This document shows, in pieces, positions 54,392 through 64,000 of a DNA stretch of 64,000 nucleotides (positions within the stretch are counted from its first letter, which is position 1; each line of letters opens with the position of its first letter). Origin of the DNA: Gigaspora margarita (taxonomy: Eukaryota; Glomeromycota; Glomeromycetes; Diversisporales; Gigasporaceae); the NCBI GenBank assembly GCA_009809945.1, contig WTPW01000622.1:227583-291582 (forward strand), in the 5' to 3' direction. A model generated the notes under the pieces. That model was not told the DNA's origin. It saw only the letters and a program-made list of their open reading frames with translations, and made no database searches. The position numbers and the translations under genes were made by a program.

Positions 54392-54870
54392 CCATTTGAC
54401 AAGTCCCGAATTAGGAGATAATAGTGATGATCTACTATGGCACTACTGGAAGAGGAAGGTGGCCAGGATTGGAATGAACCTAATAAGGTCAGGTAGCTTA
54501 TGTCACTAAATCCATGTTCGAAAGAGGAATGGGTCACAGAAGAACTATAGTAGGCAGTTGGTGCGAGGGTAAAGTAGCTTTTAGGCCGTATTATCTAAAA
54601 GGTTTGAGGGCCCTATAATATCTACATATGTAGTGCATTGGGTAGTAATAGGAGAATTGTGAACCAGAGGGTTTAAATAGGCAACTTCTGTAGTTAGGTT
54701 GTAGGTATAGCAGCTAGTGTAGAACCTTCGGGCGAACTACTTAAATTAGGCACCAAAAGTGCATGTGTGGCTAGTTGTATCCTTATTCATATAACAAATA
54801 TTACGTTTCTATAACTCATAATAAAATCTGGCCATAGTACCTGGCCTTTAAACGTTAAAAAAAAAAAATA
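54392..54870 (+). mobile_element. 5'-truncated LINE or SINE fragment with poly-A
   Basis: A sharply GC-richer 475-bp block (TGGCACTACTGGAAGAGGAA, GGTTTGAGGGCCCTATAATA, ACCTTCGGGCGAACTACTTA) ends CTGGCCTTTAAACGTT plus an A-run of about 12. It is bounded on both sides by the same AATAATCTTA repeat, consistent with retroposition into that tract. It has no open frame, so it is a LINE 3' UTR or a SINE. Its 3' end differs from that of the LINE at 1-6297. Confidence 0.7.
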
Positions 54871-54924
54871 AAATAATCTTAAAATAATCTTATCATTATC
54901 TTAAAAAATCTTAATAAAATCTTA

Positions 54925-55092
54925 AGGGGCATGCCATTTATTATTTGATTTTTACTATGAATACATGGTCAGTGATAATGATCATTTCTATATATTATAT
55001 TAACAAATCAAAATTAGATAAAGTGCTTATACCATACATGAATGGAGGTGGCTACTAAGTAAAAAATATCACGTGATAAATGGCACACCCCA
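54925..55092. mobile_element. Short MITE (about 168 bp)
   Basis: GGGGCATGCCATTTAT at the left and ATAAATGGCACACCCC at the right are inverted. It is inserted in the AATAATCTTA tract and has no coding capacity. Confidence 0.7.
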
Positions 55093-55319
55093 AAAATCAT
55101 CTTAAATTAATCTTAAATAATAATTATATAATTATCTTATAATAATTTATAATTATTAAATAATAATTATATAATTATCTTATAATAATTTATAATTATT
55201 AAACTATAATATTATTATTATTTTTAGATTTTAAATTTTAAAATAATCTTTTAGTTATAAAAAAATATTATTAATAACTTTAATATTATTTTAAACTATT
55301 TTAAACTTATTTCAAAAAA

Positions 55320-55560
55320 GTACTAGATTCTGTAAAGTATAGTAACTTAGAGCATAAAGTTAGAATTAATTAGTTAAAATTTAAAAAATCATAGCATTTA
55401 ATTTAATTTTATTTTACTTGTACAATTTGATTAACTTCTTGCACTAATTAAACTTATTTAGTATTAAAATATATCAAATTAGTATATTTTTCTAAATTTA
55501 AAGAAAGGATATTAATTCTGGTATTTTAAAATTAAGCAACTTTGTCTTAATTTTTTTTTT
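55320..55560. repeat. Palindromic relic, family E, copy 1
   Basis: Left arm AAAGTTAGAATTAATTAGTT and right arm TTGATTAACTTCTTGCACTA with AATTAAACTTATTTAGTA match, in mirrored order, similar arms at 56555-56840, 57190-57480 and 57715-57850. Strongly decayed. Confidence 0.5.
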
Positions 55561-55689
55561 AAATAAGGCCTTGCTTATATCTTTATTAAATAATTTATAT
55601 AATAGTTAAATGATATGTAAACAGCTTAAATTGTACAGTGACAAACTTTATAAATTACATGCAAGGATAGAAGTTTAGACTAGTTTAAC

Positions 55690-56520
55690 TGTGATCTAAA
55701 CCTACTAGAATGGTTAAAACTCATCTATATTTGAATAGACAAAATATAGTTTGTGAAAATACTATATTTGATCTATATAGTGAACCAAATACTAATTTTG
55801 TAAAGGGCCTGGCCTATTAGAAAAAACATGTATTGAGGTTGGTATGTAATTGGTCTAGCAGACTACAAAGATATTTGTAGATAAAAGGTTTGTATTAGTG
55901 CAATTTTTTGTGAAGTAGGCTTGGTTGTTGTAACTTGGGGTTGTTAAAGCATATCTTTTTGGACTTTTTTCAATATGCAAACATGGAGCAGTATGGTTTC
56001 CATAGTTGCTTATATGACTTTTCAGATATTTTGAGAAGAATTTTATTAATCACTTGGAATGCTTGTCTATAGGATACATCAAAGAGTTGTAAGGATTAAA
56101 TTAGAGGAGTTGGAATGAGACCCTTTAGAGTAGAATCTAGTAAATAAGGGTTTAGAAAGGGTTTGAACTAGGTTGAAGGATAGGTGGGTATAGATTAGCT
56201 GTATTAGATCATTATAATAGAAGGGGCCAGGTCTAAATCAGAGCAGAGCTCTGGATAACCTCTGATATAGCAGAGTAGATAATTTGGTTAAGGAGCATAG
56301 GATCTTGGCAAGTTCTTTAATAGGACCCTGAGTCTGTTCTGCTACAGTTAAAGCAATATGCTAATAGAATTTGATCTGGAGATATTGTATGCAAATAGAA
56401 ATATGTAAGTAGGCTGTTAAGCAGGATGATGATTTTGAAGAATTTTAAGTAATTGAGTTTTGGGTTAGTAAAGTTGTTGAAGCTCTTCTAGTTGTTGTTA
56501 AAGTAGAGCCATGTCTTAAA
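55690..56520 (-). mobile_element. LINE 3' part, minus strand, decayed
   Basis: Minus-strand translation near 56000-55950 reads NKILLKISEKSYKQLWKPYC, much like the LINE C-terminal block ending IWIPYC at about 5900 of this window. Upstream (higher coordinates) AYCFNCSR recalls the Cys/His region. The block is GC-richer than its flanks and has many stops. It is a second, more degraded LINE fragment in opposite orientation. Confidence 0.45.
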
Positions 56521-56554
56521 GTTTAAAACAATAAAATAAAATATATTGCTATAA

Positions 56555-56840
56555 TATATTTTTAGTACTGAATAAATATACTTATTGCAAAAAGTTAGAA
56601 TCAATTAGAAAAATTTAGAGAATTATACAATTGTATAATTTTATTAAAAAATTATTAGGAATATCATATTACTTGGAATTTTACTAATTGATAATAGCCT
56701 CTTGCACTAAATAAACTTGTTTTGCACTACAAATATATCAAATCAATATATAGTCTTATTTTATTCTAAAATTTGAAGCAAAAATATTTGGTTTTAATTT
56801 TTAATAAAATTTTTAAAATTAAGTATTTTTGGGTCTACTA
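56555..56840. repeat. Palindromic relic, family E, copy 2
   Basis: TACTGAATAAATATACTTAT and AAAAAGTTAGAATCAATTAG against CTAATTGATAATAGCCTCTT and ACTAAATAAACTTGTTTTGC, with an AT-rich centre (ACAATTGT). Followed directly by a TA-flanked MITE. Confidence 0.55.
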
Positions 56841-57179
56841 AAATGCACCTGTAGTGTTTTACACCATGTTACACTAAACCATTAGAATAGCCAATCAAAA
56901 TTTAAGATCAGGTGTAACATAAAATTTTGGTTTTTTTGTTTATTTTTTAAAAAAACATTCATATCACAAAAGTTTGCTTATGAAACTACCTTTGGGGCTC
57001 TAATAAAAAAAATTCCTTGTTAAATTTTGTATATACTAATGCCCCCAATAAAATCCCAGGCCTCATCCTAACCCTAAGGTAATGAATTTTTTTTTGTTTT
57101 ATAAAAAATTTATTTTTTTTTTGTTACACAGATTTGCAAATCTAATTTACCTATGGTGTAAAACACCATAGGCGCATTT
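56841..57179. mobile_element. TA-flanked MITE with GTGTTTTACACC ends (339 bp)
   Basis: AAATGCACCTGTAGTGTTTT at the left and AAAACACCATAGGCGCATTT at the right are near complements. TA flanks both ends. GTGTTTTACACC/GGTGTAAAACACC is itself palindromic. It interrupts a family E relic. Non-coding. Confidence 0.8.
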
Positions 57180-57189
57180 TATATTATCC

Positions 57190-57530
57190 AAGTATTTTTT
57201 ATTAAAAAATAAGATAAATATACTAATTGATATATTTTGTTGCACTAAACAGTTTTCTTAGTGTATAAAATTATGATCTATTAGTAAAATTTCAAGTAAT
57301 ATAATATATTAATAATTTTATTAATACAATTATACAAATTTCTATATTTACCATTTGATACTAATTTTTGCTTCAAGTAAGCTTGTTTAGTACTAACAAA
57401 TACATTATTTTAGTATTTTATTTTTTAAAATTTGAGACAAAGATGCTTAATTTTAAATTTTTGTAAAAATTTCAAAGTTAAGTATTTTTTCTTCAAATTT
57501 TAAGAAAAGTAAATTGAGTATACTAGTTTG
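57190..57530. repeat. Palindromic relic, family E, copy 3
   Basis: TTGATATATTTTGTTGCACT and AACAGTTTTCTTAGTGTATA on the left, TGATACTAATTTTTGCTTCA and AGTAAGCTTGTTTAGTACTA on the right. Same mirrored layout as the other copies. Confidence 0.5.
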
Positions 57531-57533
57531 ATA

Positions 57534-57710
57534 GTACCTGAAATACACATAGATAAATCAGGTATTAGTTTGCTTATTTTTGGGGGTTTTATACAGATCT
57601 TTTCTATTTTTAGTAATTTTTTTGCTTATTTTTAAGGTTTATTCTGCAAATCTTTCTATTTTTAGTAATTTTATAATTAACCTGACCTATTTATATATAT
57701 TTCAGGGTCC
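57534..57710. mobile_element. MITE family C, copy 2 (177 bp)
   Basis: GTACCTGAAATACACATAGA at the left and TTATATATATTTCAGGGTCC at the right, with TA on each side; the interior repeats TTGCTTATTTTT and TCTATTTTTAGTAATTTT in both halves. Matches the copy in the fossil at 47052-47226 in inverted-repeat sequence and length. Confidence 0.8.
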
Positions 57711-57978
57711 TAGTTTGATATATTTTTGGTGCTGAACAAGTTTACTTAGTGCAAGAAGTTATAATTAATTAGTACAATTCCAAGTTATATAATATTTTTA
57801 ATAGATTTATTAATAAAATTATACAAAATATTATAATACTCTTTTAACTTAATAATATGTTGACCTATAGAAATTGTTATAAAAACACAAAAGTAATCAT
57901 AAATTTTGATCTAGTGATTATAATTAAATTAAATTATTACTATTTGAATTAGCTTAACAAGATGATTCCAGCAAGCTA
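57711..57978. repeat. Palindromic relic, family E, copy 4 (half) and AT-rich DNA
   Basis: GTGCTGAACAAGTTTACTTA and GTGCAAGAAGTTATAATTAA represent one arm of family E. The other arm is lost before the next MITE. Confidence 0.45.
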
Positions 57979-58629
57979 TCCCTTAGATTGTAGTAGAACA
58001 CAGGCAAATTTGCCTGCGTTTTTGCACTTTTTTTGCTCTGATTTACTTTTTTTAAATATCAAGATAATTAAATAAAACTTTGTACAATTATATTTAAAAA
58101 TAAGGATTACTTTTTTGCAAAATTAGTTTTTATATTATAAGAAAAAAATTTTAAGTTATATATAAGCTAAAAATAGATATCTTTAAGAAAAAATTTTTTA
58201 AAAAATTTTATCACAATTTTTCTGTAATCTTATTTAGTTTTAGTTTTAAAGCTATAGTTTTTAAGACAATATTGTAGTTTATATAAAGGATGATAACTTT
58301 TATTATTGCAACTTTAATAATTTATTTGTAAAAATCAAGACTTGTATTAGAAGTAAAAGTTTTTTTATAGATGGAAATATATAAAATTTAAGAAAACCTA
58401 AAGAAAAATTTTAATAGTAAAAATGCTAATACAAGAACTTTAAACTTTGATTATACTAAAGTTTTCTAATAATTTTAAAAAATTTTTATAACAAAGTTAT
58501 TAAAAAATAACTCAGAATATTTTTTACTTAGAAAAGGTATAGCTAAAATCAATATTTAAAATTTTATTAAAATTTTATTAAAATTTTTAAAATACACAGG
58601 CATATTTGCCTGTGTTACAATCTAAGGGA
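57979..58629. mobile_element. TA-flanked MITE family D, copy 1 (651 bp)
   Basis: Ends TCCCTTAGATTGTAGTAGAA and TGTTACAATCTAAGGGA are inverted, followed inside by ACACAGGCAAATTTGCCTG, itself a palindrome, near both ends. TA flanks both sides. A second copy of the same 651-bp length is at 61567-62217, with only scattered differences by eye. No open frame of note, so it must be moved by an enzyme encoded elsewhere. Confidence 0.9.
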
Positions 58630-59235
58630 TAATTGTCTGAACATGATTACTAGATAACAAAAACAGAACTACCAAAGATCTACTCTTAATGCTACAATCT
58701 GATTGGCTACGTAATTAGTACAAACAAATTTATTATATGTAATATATATAAAGTATATCATTTTTAAAGAATATTTACTACATATTACAATACTATTATT
58801 GCTCTATAATTTTATCAAATCCTCTATTTTACTGCAACATTATTATACAAATAGCTTATTTAGCTAATACTATTTTAGAACAATTTTACTAAAAGCACAT
58901 GTTTAAATAAAATGCTATTAGTGCTTTGTTTTCATAATTTTTATAATGATACTATAAAAGTTTACTATTCTAGTTACTACTTTTTTTTTAACACTTTACA
59001 ACCTTATGCTACTTTTATTAAAAAATTTATATAGAGTAAATACAAAATTTATGTTCTAACAATGATGCAAGCTAGTACTTGATAACTCCACTAGTATCCA
59101 GTTATGGTTGTTGTACTAATATTTGTTAGTCTCTAAGCCATACTGACTCAACTAAATATTTTTTAAAAAACAATACAGGTCTAAGCTACTTTACTTAAAA
59201 TCAATTCCTTCTAATTTAAGCTTCTCATATAGAAG
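58630..59235. other. AT-rich spacer
   Basis: No gene or clear repeat recognised. Confidence 0.4.
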
Positions 59236-59490
59236 AATAAAAAAAGGATAAGATTAATGAAGCAAAACTATACTATCTAAAAGATAAACCCAAATTAAAA
59301 CCAAAATTACAACCAAAATAAAAAATAAATCTAAATGAAACTAAAGAAAAAGTAAAAAAAAAGAAAAAGAAATAAAGTTACTAATAAGTTTGCACATGAT
59401 AGTAAAAATTATATAACATTGCATGAAATATCTATATATATATATATAAAAAATATATCGATAACTAAAAGTCCATATGAGAATTTTTCA
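59236..59490 (+). pseudogene. Lys-rich stretch upstream of the 59.5-kb exon
   Basis: One frame reads KDKINEAKLYYLKDKPKLKP and LNETKEKVKKKKKK with two intervening stops. A Lys/Pro-rich, low-complexity coding style differs from the AT-rich flanks. It may be a decayed upstream exon of the following gene piece or a simple A-rich tract; the former is only a possibility. Ends near a TA microsatellite at 59430. Confidence 0.25.
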
Positions 59491-59493
59491 TAG

Positions 59494-59807
59494 GTTCTCC
59501 AGATCCCAACACATTATTTCTTGTTTATCCAAATAAACCCAAAAGTACTTGTGACTGTGTTGGTTTCTGCTTGGAAATGTATTCCAATTTGGACAGACTA
59601 AATACTGCTAATCTTTTAAAGGAGGTAAGCTGGAATGCCCACTTTTTGGTAAAAATTTTGAAAAATCCAAAGGGTGGAAAAAAAATACCAACAGAAAAAG
59701 GAGTTGGTAAGAGTTATGCTAGACATAATAACACATTTCAAAACTATACTTTAGGGATTGTTTTAACTGCTACTTCTTTGCACAATAGCATCAAAGGTTT
59801 GACTTAG
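59494..59807 (+). CDS. Possible exon of an unknown gene (about 104 codons)
   Basis: An acceptor-like GAATTTTTCATAG (AG at 59492-59493) is followed by an open frame to TAG at 59805-59807. The peptide opens SPDPNTLFLVYPNKPKSTCD, continues with DRLNTANLLKEVSWNAHFLV, and ends with GVGKSYARHNNTFQNYTLGI and a Thr/Ser/His-containing tail. Its composition is that of a real globular protein: Trp, His, Cys and Gly are present and charge is balanced. I do not recognise the family. With no complete upstream exon in sight it may be a 3' exon of a host gene, or a captured or retroposed fragment. Confidence 0.5.
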
Positions 59808-59814
59808 TTTTATA

Positions 59815-59955
59815 GTAAGTGATAAACTCTAAACTTGTTAGCAGATAGTCTATGCGCTTATCTCTAAATGACAAGTGTTATTCCAGCAGTGAGTAATAAA
59901 CTCTAAGCTTGTTGGCAGGTAGTCTATGAACTTTACTCCTAAATAACAAGTGCTG
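59815..59955. repeat. Direct duplication, about 70-bp unit
   Basis: GTGATAAACTCTAAACTTGT...TAGTCTATG...AAATGACAAGTGTT and GTAATAAACTCTAAGCTTGT...TAGTCTATG...AAATAACAAGTGCT stand in tandem just after the exon, probably in its 3' UTR. Confidence 0.75.
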
Positions 59956-60720
59956 GCTTATAGACCTTAATTACAACTATTTTATGCATTAGATATAGAG
60001 CTTTTGTATGTTGGCCTTCTCGAAATTTTGGTACAGGTAATCATCAGAAAGAGTTGTAAAATTTTATGAATTTGGTAACTACTATATAATTTAGTTTGCA
60101 TTAGAATTATTATAATTTTCATTGTAACAAATTTAAAATTTAATTTTCAAAATTGTAAATATTTTTTATTGGCAAATATTTGCATATACATGTGTTTTCT
60201 GCAATTCTAGTTTTATTTGGTAATAGTAACCAATTTTAGCATTATTTTTCATAATATTAATAATATACTAAAAGTGTATATTACTAATTTTTTAGTATAA
60301 TACTAAATTTTTAGCATATTGCTAAAATTCTAGCATAATGCTTAATTATTAGCATATTATTAGAAGTTTAGTATAATACTCTAAGATTTTAAATGTATAT
60401 TAATACCTTTAAATTTAATAAAGTAAAATAAGCTCCATATCAATTTTCAATTATAAAGTGTAAAAGTATTTACTTTTTCTTGAATTGAATTTTAACTTTT
60501 TAAGCTCTATAAGACTCAATTTGATACTAATTACATTTACTTTGTACTGCTCTCTCAACTAACTATTATACTATAGTAAATGTAAAAATTTTTTTACAAA
60601 TCTTACTTGCTACTTTAGTAATTGCAGTATTTTGAGTTGGTTAGTATTGGAATTATTGTAGTTCTATGTAATTAAGGTTAGGATACCGTATATGTCTAAA
60701 AATAAGCTACTATCTAAAAT

Positions 60721-61040
60721 GGGTCCGTATTATTTTACTAAAAATCACTTCACAGACAATCCATTTCACTGACAAATTATTCACTGACAAGTTCATTTTA
60801 CCGACAGTTCATTTCACCAAAGCTCATTTCACCGACAAGTTTTTTTTCTAAAAAACACACTAACTTTAACCATAATTTTGCCCTGACCCTACCCTGACCC
60901 TAATAACAATGACTAGAATTACTTTGTCAGTGAAATGAGCTTCAGTGAAATAAACTGTTAGTAAAATGAACTTGTCAGTAAATAATTTGTTAGTGAAATA
61001 GAGTGTCTGTGAAGTGATTGTTGGTGAAATAATTGCCACC
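60721..61040. mobile_element. Foldback element with TTCACTGACA arrays, 10-bp target duplication
   Basis: The left half has about seven TTTCACTGACAA-type words and the right half has their complements (GTCAGTGAAATGA), so the element folds back on itself. TATCTAAAAT stands on both sides (60711-60720 and 61041-61050), a perfect 10-bp duplication typical of Mutator-like insertion. Ends are GGGTCCGTATTATTTTAC and GTGAAATAATTGCCACC. The centre has CCCTGACCCTACCCTGACCC. Related to the arrays at 10050-10345 and 20310-20705. Confidence 0.82.
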
Positions 61041-61095
61041 TATCTAAAATAAACTACCTCCTTGATTTTTTTCAAAAATCTTAAAAAATCTATTA

Positions 61096-61245
61096 GCAGT
61101 TGCTATATATAAAAGTCTAAATTTTACTAAGTAAATCTCAAAAGTGCCATTAAGTAAACTTGTTAAGGACATCAAAATACACATATAGTAAAATTTGGCA
61201 TCATGTGAACAACTTTTTATTAGTACATTTTTCAATTTTTTCAAA
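61096..61245. mobile_element. MITE family B, left half
   Basis: AGTTGCTATATATAAAAGTC, AAATTTTACTAAGTAAATC and AAGTAAACTTGTTAAGGACA match the left arm of the family B copies at 16757 and 17761. The right arm is absent. Confidence 0.65.
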
Positions 61246-61566
61246 AAGCTCAATATTTCGAAAATAAGCTACCCCACGATTTTTTGTAGCCAAAAAAGGT
61301 AGCTTATTTTTAGACACATACAGTAATTTGTATTGGAATTAATTGTAATTTTTATTATGAGTTATTGTAAAAAATTCTATGAAGATCTTATTTGATATTT
61401 TGGAGCAGTAGTATATATTTGAAGTTGAGCTAGTTTGCACTAAAATTATTATGTTTTACTATTAGTTACTGAGAAAATTTTTTTTACAAACTTATCTTAC
61501 CTTTTCAATAACATATTATATGTAATTAAGGTTAATTGGTTTGCATTGCAATTATTGTGATCTCTA

Positions 61567-62217
61567 TTCCTTAGATTGTAGTAGGACACAGGAAAATTTG
61601 CCTGCGTTTTTGCACTTTTTTTGCTCTGATTTACTTTTTTTAAATATCAAGATAATTAAATATAACTTTGTACAATTATATTTGAAAATAAAATTACTTT
61701 TTTGCAAAATTAGTTTTTATATTGTAAGAAAAAAATTTTAAGTTATATATAAGCTAAAAATAGATATCTTTAAAAAAAAATTTTTTTTAAAATTTTATCA
61801 CAATTTCTCTGTAATCTTATTTAGTTTTAGTTTTAAAGCTATAGTTCTTAAGACAATATTGTAGTTTATATAAAGAATAATAACTTTTATTATTGCAACT
61901 TTAATGATTTATTTGTAAAAATCAAAACTTGTATTAGAAGTAAAAGTTTTTTTTATAGACAGGAACATATAAAATTTAAGAAAATCTAAAGAAAAATTTT
62001 AATAGTAAAAATGCTAATACAAGAACTTTAAACTTTGATTATACTAAGTTTTCTAATAATTTTAAAAAATTTTTATAACAAAGGTTACTAAAACAAAACT
62101 CAAAGAATATTTTTTCTTAGAAAAGGTATAGCTAAAATCAATATTTAAAATTTTATAAAATTTTATTAAAATTTTTAAAATATGCAGGCAAATTTGCCTG
62201 TGTTACAATCTAAGGGA
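61567..62217. mobile_element. TA-flanked MITE family D, copy 2 (651 bp)
   Basis: TTCCTTAGATTGTAGTAGGA at the left and TGTTACAATCTAAGGGA at the right, with TA on both sides. Same length as copy 1 at 57979-58629 and nearly the same sequence. It is inserted in satellite S1. The frame at 61541-61741 merely crosses its left end. Confidence 0.9.
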
Positions 62218-62221
62218 TAAT

Positions 62222-62332
62222 AACTGTAAAAAAAATAAGTTGCAAAATTTATTTGCTATTCTAGTAATTACAATACTGTAAAAAAAATAAGTTGCAAAAT
62301 TTATTTGCTATTCCAGTAATTACAATATATAG
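62222..62332. repeat. Recent 52-bp tandem duplication
   Basis: CTGTAAAAAAAATAAGTTGC...TATTTGCTATTCTAGTAATTACAATA occurs twice in succession with a single C/T difference, in contrast to the diverged S1 units around it. This points to a recent slippage event. Confidence 0.8.
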
Positions 62333-62999
62333 TAAAGCTAAATTAGTTTTATCATAATTTCTATGTGGTTAAGGTCGAGTTAGTTTGCATTTAATTATTG
62401 TAATTTCCATTGAGTTTCTATAAAAACTTAGTACCAGAAATTACTTATTTTTTTGATATATAGTGAAGTTAGTTGGAAATTATTGTGATTTCAGTATAGG
62501 CAATTTATATTAAAATTATTGTGATTTCTAGTATGAATTACATGCTATTTTAGCAACTACATTATTATTGTGATTCTACTTAGCAAAAATCTAAATTCCT
62601 TAATGTGCAGCAACTGCATTGTAACTATATAAATGCTGTTAAATTTAATAGTAACTATATAGTTGCTATGCAGTTACTATGCATTAAGAAATCTCAAGTT
62701 TCTGTAAAGTATGTAGTTAAGGCTAAGTTAGACTTGTTTTAGAATTATTGTAATTTCTATTATAGTTGTATATAAATTATTCTACAAAACTTACTTACTA
62801 TTTAAGTGACTGTAGCATGTGGTTAAGACTAAATTTGTAACAAAATAAACTAGTACAAAACAGAAGTAAATATATTAATCTATAATGATAATTATATGGA
62901 ACTAAGCCTAGTCTTTGTAAGAATAAATTATCATATTGAAAATTTACAAAAGCATATTATTGTTAGTTTTTCTTAACTACAAGGATTTTAGTAATCATA

Positions 63000-64000
63000 T
63001 AATCAAAATCAACTAATGAAATTTAATCTGGGCAAAATTTTAGATCAAATTCATTTAGAATTTTCTAAATAAATTTTTTTAAAATTTGACTACTAAAATT
63101 TTGGAATTTTAGAACAAATTTATTTAAAAATAATTCTAGTTAAATTTTTTTTTTAAAATTTGACTATTAAGATTAGAGTGAATATAGTTTAATTTTTATA
63201 TAATTTACATGGCACAAAAATTTATATAGAAAGCAAAAATATGCTTCTAATGATATTTTTTTATAGTAATTAAAAAAATCTGACTTTGTATATTGGTAAA
63301 AAAAAAACTTGGTAGGCTCAAATTTCCTTAGATCATACAAAAATTGTTAATTCTAATTGGTTGAATCTATGTTGTTTACAATTATAATTGGTTAATAATC
63401 TGATTTCACATAATTACAATATGCTTACTATTAAAAATAATTTATATTCACCCTACTCTTAACTTTCTAGCTAATTTTCAAATAAATTATTTAGAATTTA
63501 CTCTAGTTGAATTTTATTAAAATCATGTATTGAATTTTTAGCTAATTTAAGATTGAATTTATTTAGAATTTGCTATAGCTAAGTTTTGTTAAAATTTGAC
63601 TATTGAATCTCTTGTAAACTTTTAATCAAATTTATTTAGAATTTGCTTGAATGAATTTGCTAAAATTCAATTATTGAATTTCTATTAATTTTAGGTCAAA
63701 TTTATTTAGAATTTACTCTAGTAAAATTTGTTAAAATTTAATAATTGAATTTCTGAATAAGTTTAAATCAAATTTATTAGAAATTTATTTTAGTTGAACT
63801 TTGTTAAACTTTTGGCATTTAATTTTGGATAATTTTAGATCAAATTTATTTAGAATATGCCTTGCATAAATTTTGTTAAAATTTGTTTAGTGATTTCTGT
63901 CAAATTTATATTGAATATATTAATAATTCAGCTATATCAAATTTTTAATAGTTGAATTTTAAATTTTTGATCTAATTGGCTCTGAATTTTATTGAAATTC
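63000..64000. repeat. Satellite array S2, about 70-80-bp units
   Basis: Units of TTTTAGATCAAATTTATTTAGAATTTACTCTAGTTGAATTTTGTTAAAATTTGACTATTGAAT type repeat about eleven times, with moderate divergence, and run off the end of the window. The array is split by a family A MITE at 63170-63459. Confidence 0.8.
63170..63459. mobile_element. MITE family A, copy in satellite S2 (290 bp)
   Basis: AGATTAGAGTGAATATAG at the left and TTTATATTCACCCTACTCT at the right are inverted and flanked by TA. It carries the family A landmarks GGCTCAAATTTCCTTAGATC and TTGGTTGAATCTATGTTGTT. The S2 unit resumes exactly where it was broken, so the insertion is precise. Confidence 0.82.

Larger units (their letters stand above)
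54185..55230. repeat. AATAATCTTA simple-repeat tract split by two insertions
   Basis: Tracts of 9-11-bp units (AATAATCTTAT, AAATAATCTTA) stand at 54190-54390, 54870-54924 and 55093-55230. The two intervals between them hold a retroposed fragment and a short MITE. Confidence 0.75.
60686..61323. mobile_element. TA-flanked element containing two further inserts (638 bp)
   Basis: CCGTATATGTCTAAAAATAA and TTATTTTTAGACACATACAG are inverted, with TA on both sides. The interior holds a foldback element at 60721-61040 and a half-copy of MITE family B at about 61096-61245. The ends resemble those of the 192-bp MITE at 16955-17146 (CTGTATACTTCCGAAATTAA). Confidence 0.82.
60050..62830. repeat. Satellite array S1, interrupted by transposons
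   Basis: Units of about 95-110 bp (AGTTAGTTTGCATTxxAATTATTGTAATTTCTATTA...GAGTTACTGTAAAAAATT...TACAAA-CTTACTTGCTATTxTAGTAATTACA) occur at 60050-60160, 60580-60683, 61326-61566 and 62218-62830. The same unit is at 28475-28860. Two elements (60686-61323 and 61567-62217) are inserted in the array. Confidence 0.7.

Overview
This is a gene-poor, strongly AT-rich eukaryotic window made almost entirely of mobile DNA. The mix suggests a fungus of the arbuscular-mycorrhizal type (Glomeromycotina, such as Rhizophagus or Gigaspora): RNase H-bearing LINEs, a FLYWCH/MULE transposase, an ISXO2-like transposase, dense MITEs, and captured BTB, Hsp70-like and SPRY fragments. That placement is inference from family content; no rRNA, tRNA gene or intact housekeeping gene is present.

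Layout. 1-6.3 kb: a decayed LINE on the + strand (endonuclease, reverse transcriptase, RNase H, C-terminal Cys/His region, A-rich end), with a 103-base assembly gap. 6.5-13 kb: hairpin elements, MITEs and tandem repeats, plus one possible terminal exon at 10.7 kb. 13.3-14.8 kb: a broken FLYWCH/MULE transposase. 15-30.5 kb: a weak LTR candidate, nested MITEs, a tRNA-derived SINE at 21.4 kb, long hairpins, minisatellites and a satellite patch; no convincing gene.

30.5-52 kb: the striking part. About 21 kb of the minus strand is a broken, polycistronic, virus-like retroelement fossil. Read from 52 kb down to 30.5 kb it carries small single-pass membrane proteins, a zinc-knuckle (Gag-like) protein, a retropepsin-like segment, an endonuclease IV-like protein, a Ty3-type reverse transcriptase with RNase H, an ISXO2/Merlin-like DDE transposase where an integrase would be expected, more zinc-binding and coiled-coil proteins, another set of small membrane proteins, and a Nudix-like protein. 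Several neighbouring frames abut or overlap as TAAATG, TAATG, TGAATG or ATGA, an arrangement suited to coupled translation. Younger DNA transposons have landed in it, including a 2.3-kb TA-flanked element (43.7-46.0 kb) that carries fragments of BTB, Hsp70-like and SPRY host genes.

52-64 kb: a 49-bp minisatellite, LINE 3' fragments on both strands, nested TA-flanked MITEs (two copies of one 651-bp family), a possible host exon at 59.5 kb and satellite arrays interrupted by MITEs. Nearly all insertions with readable ends show TA target duplications (Tc1/mariner/pogo type); one foldback element has a perfect 10-bp duplication (Mutator type).
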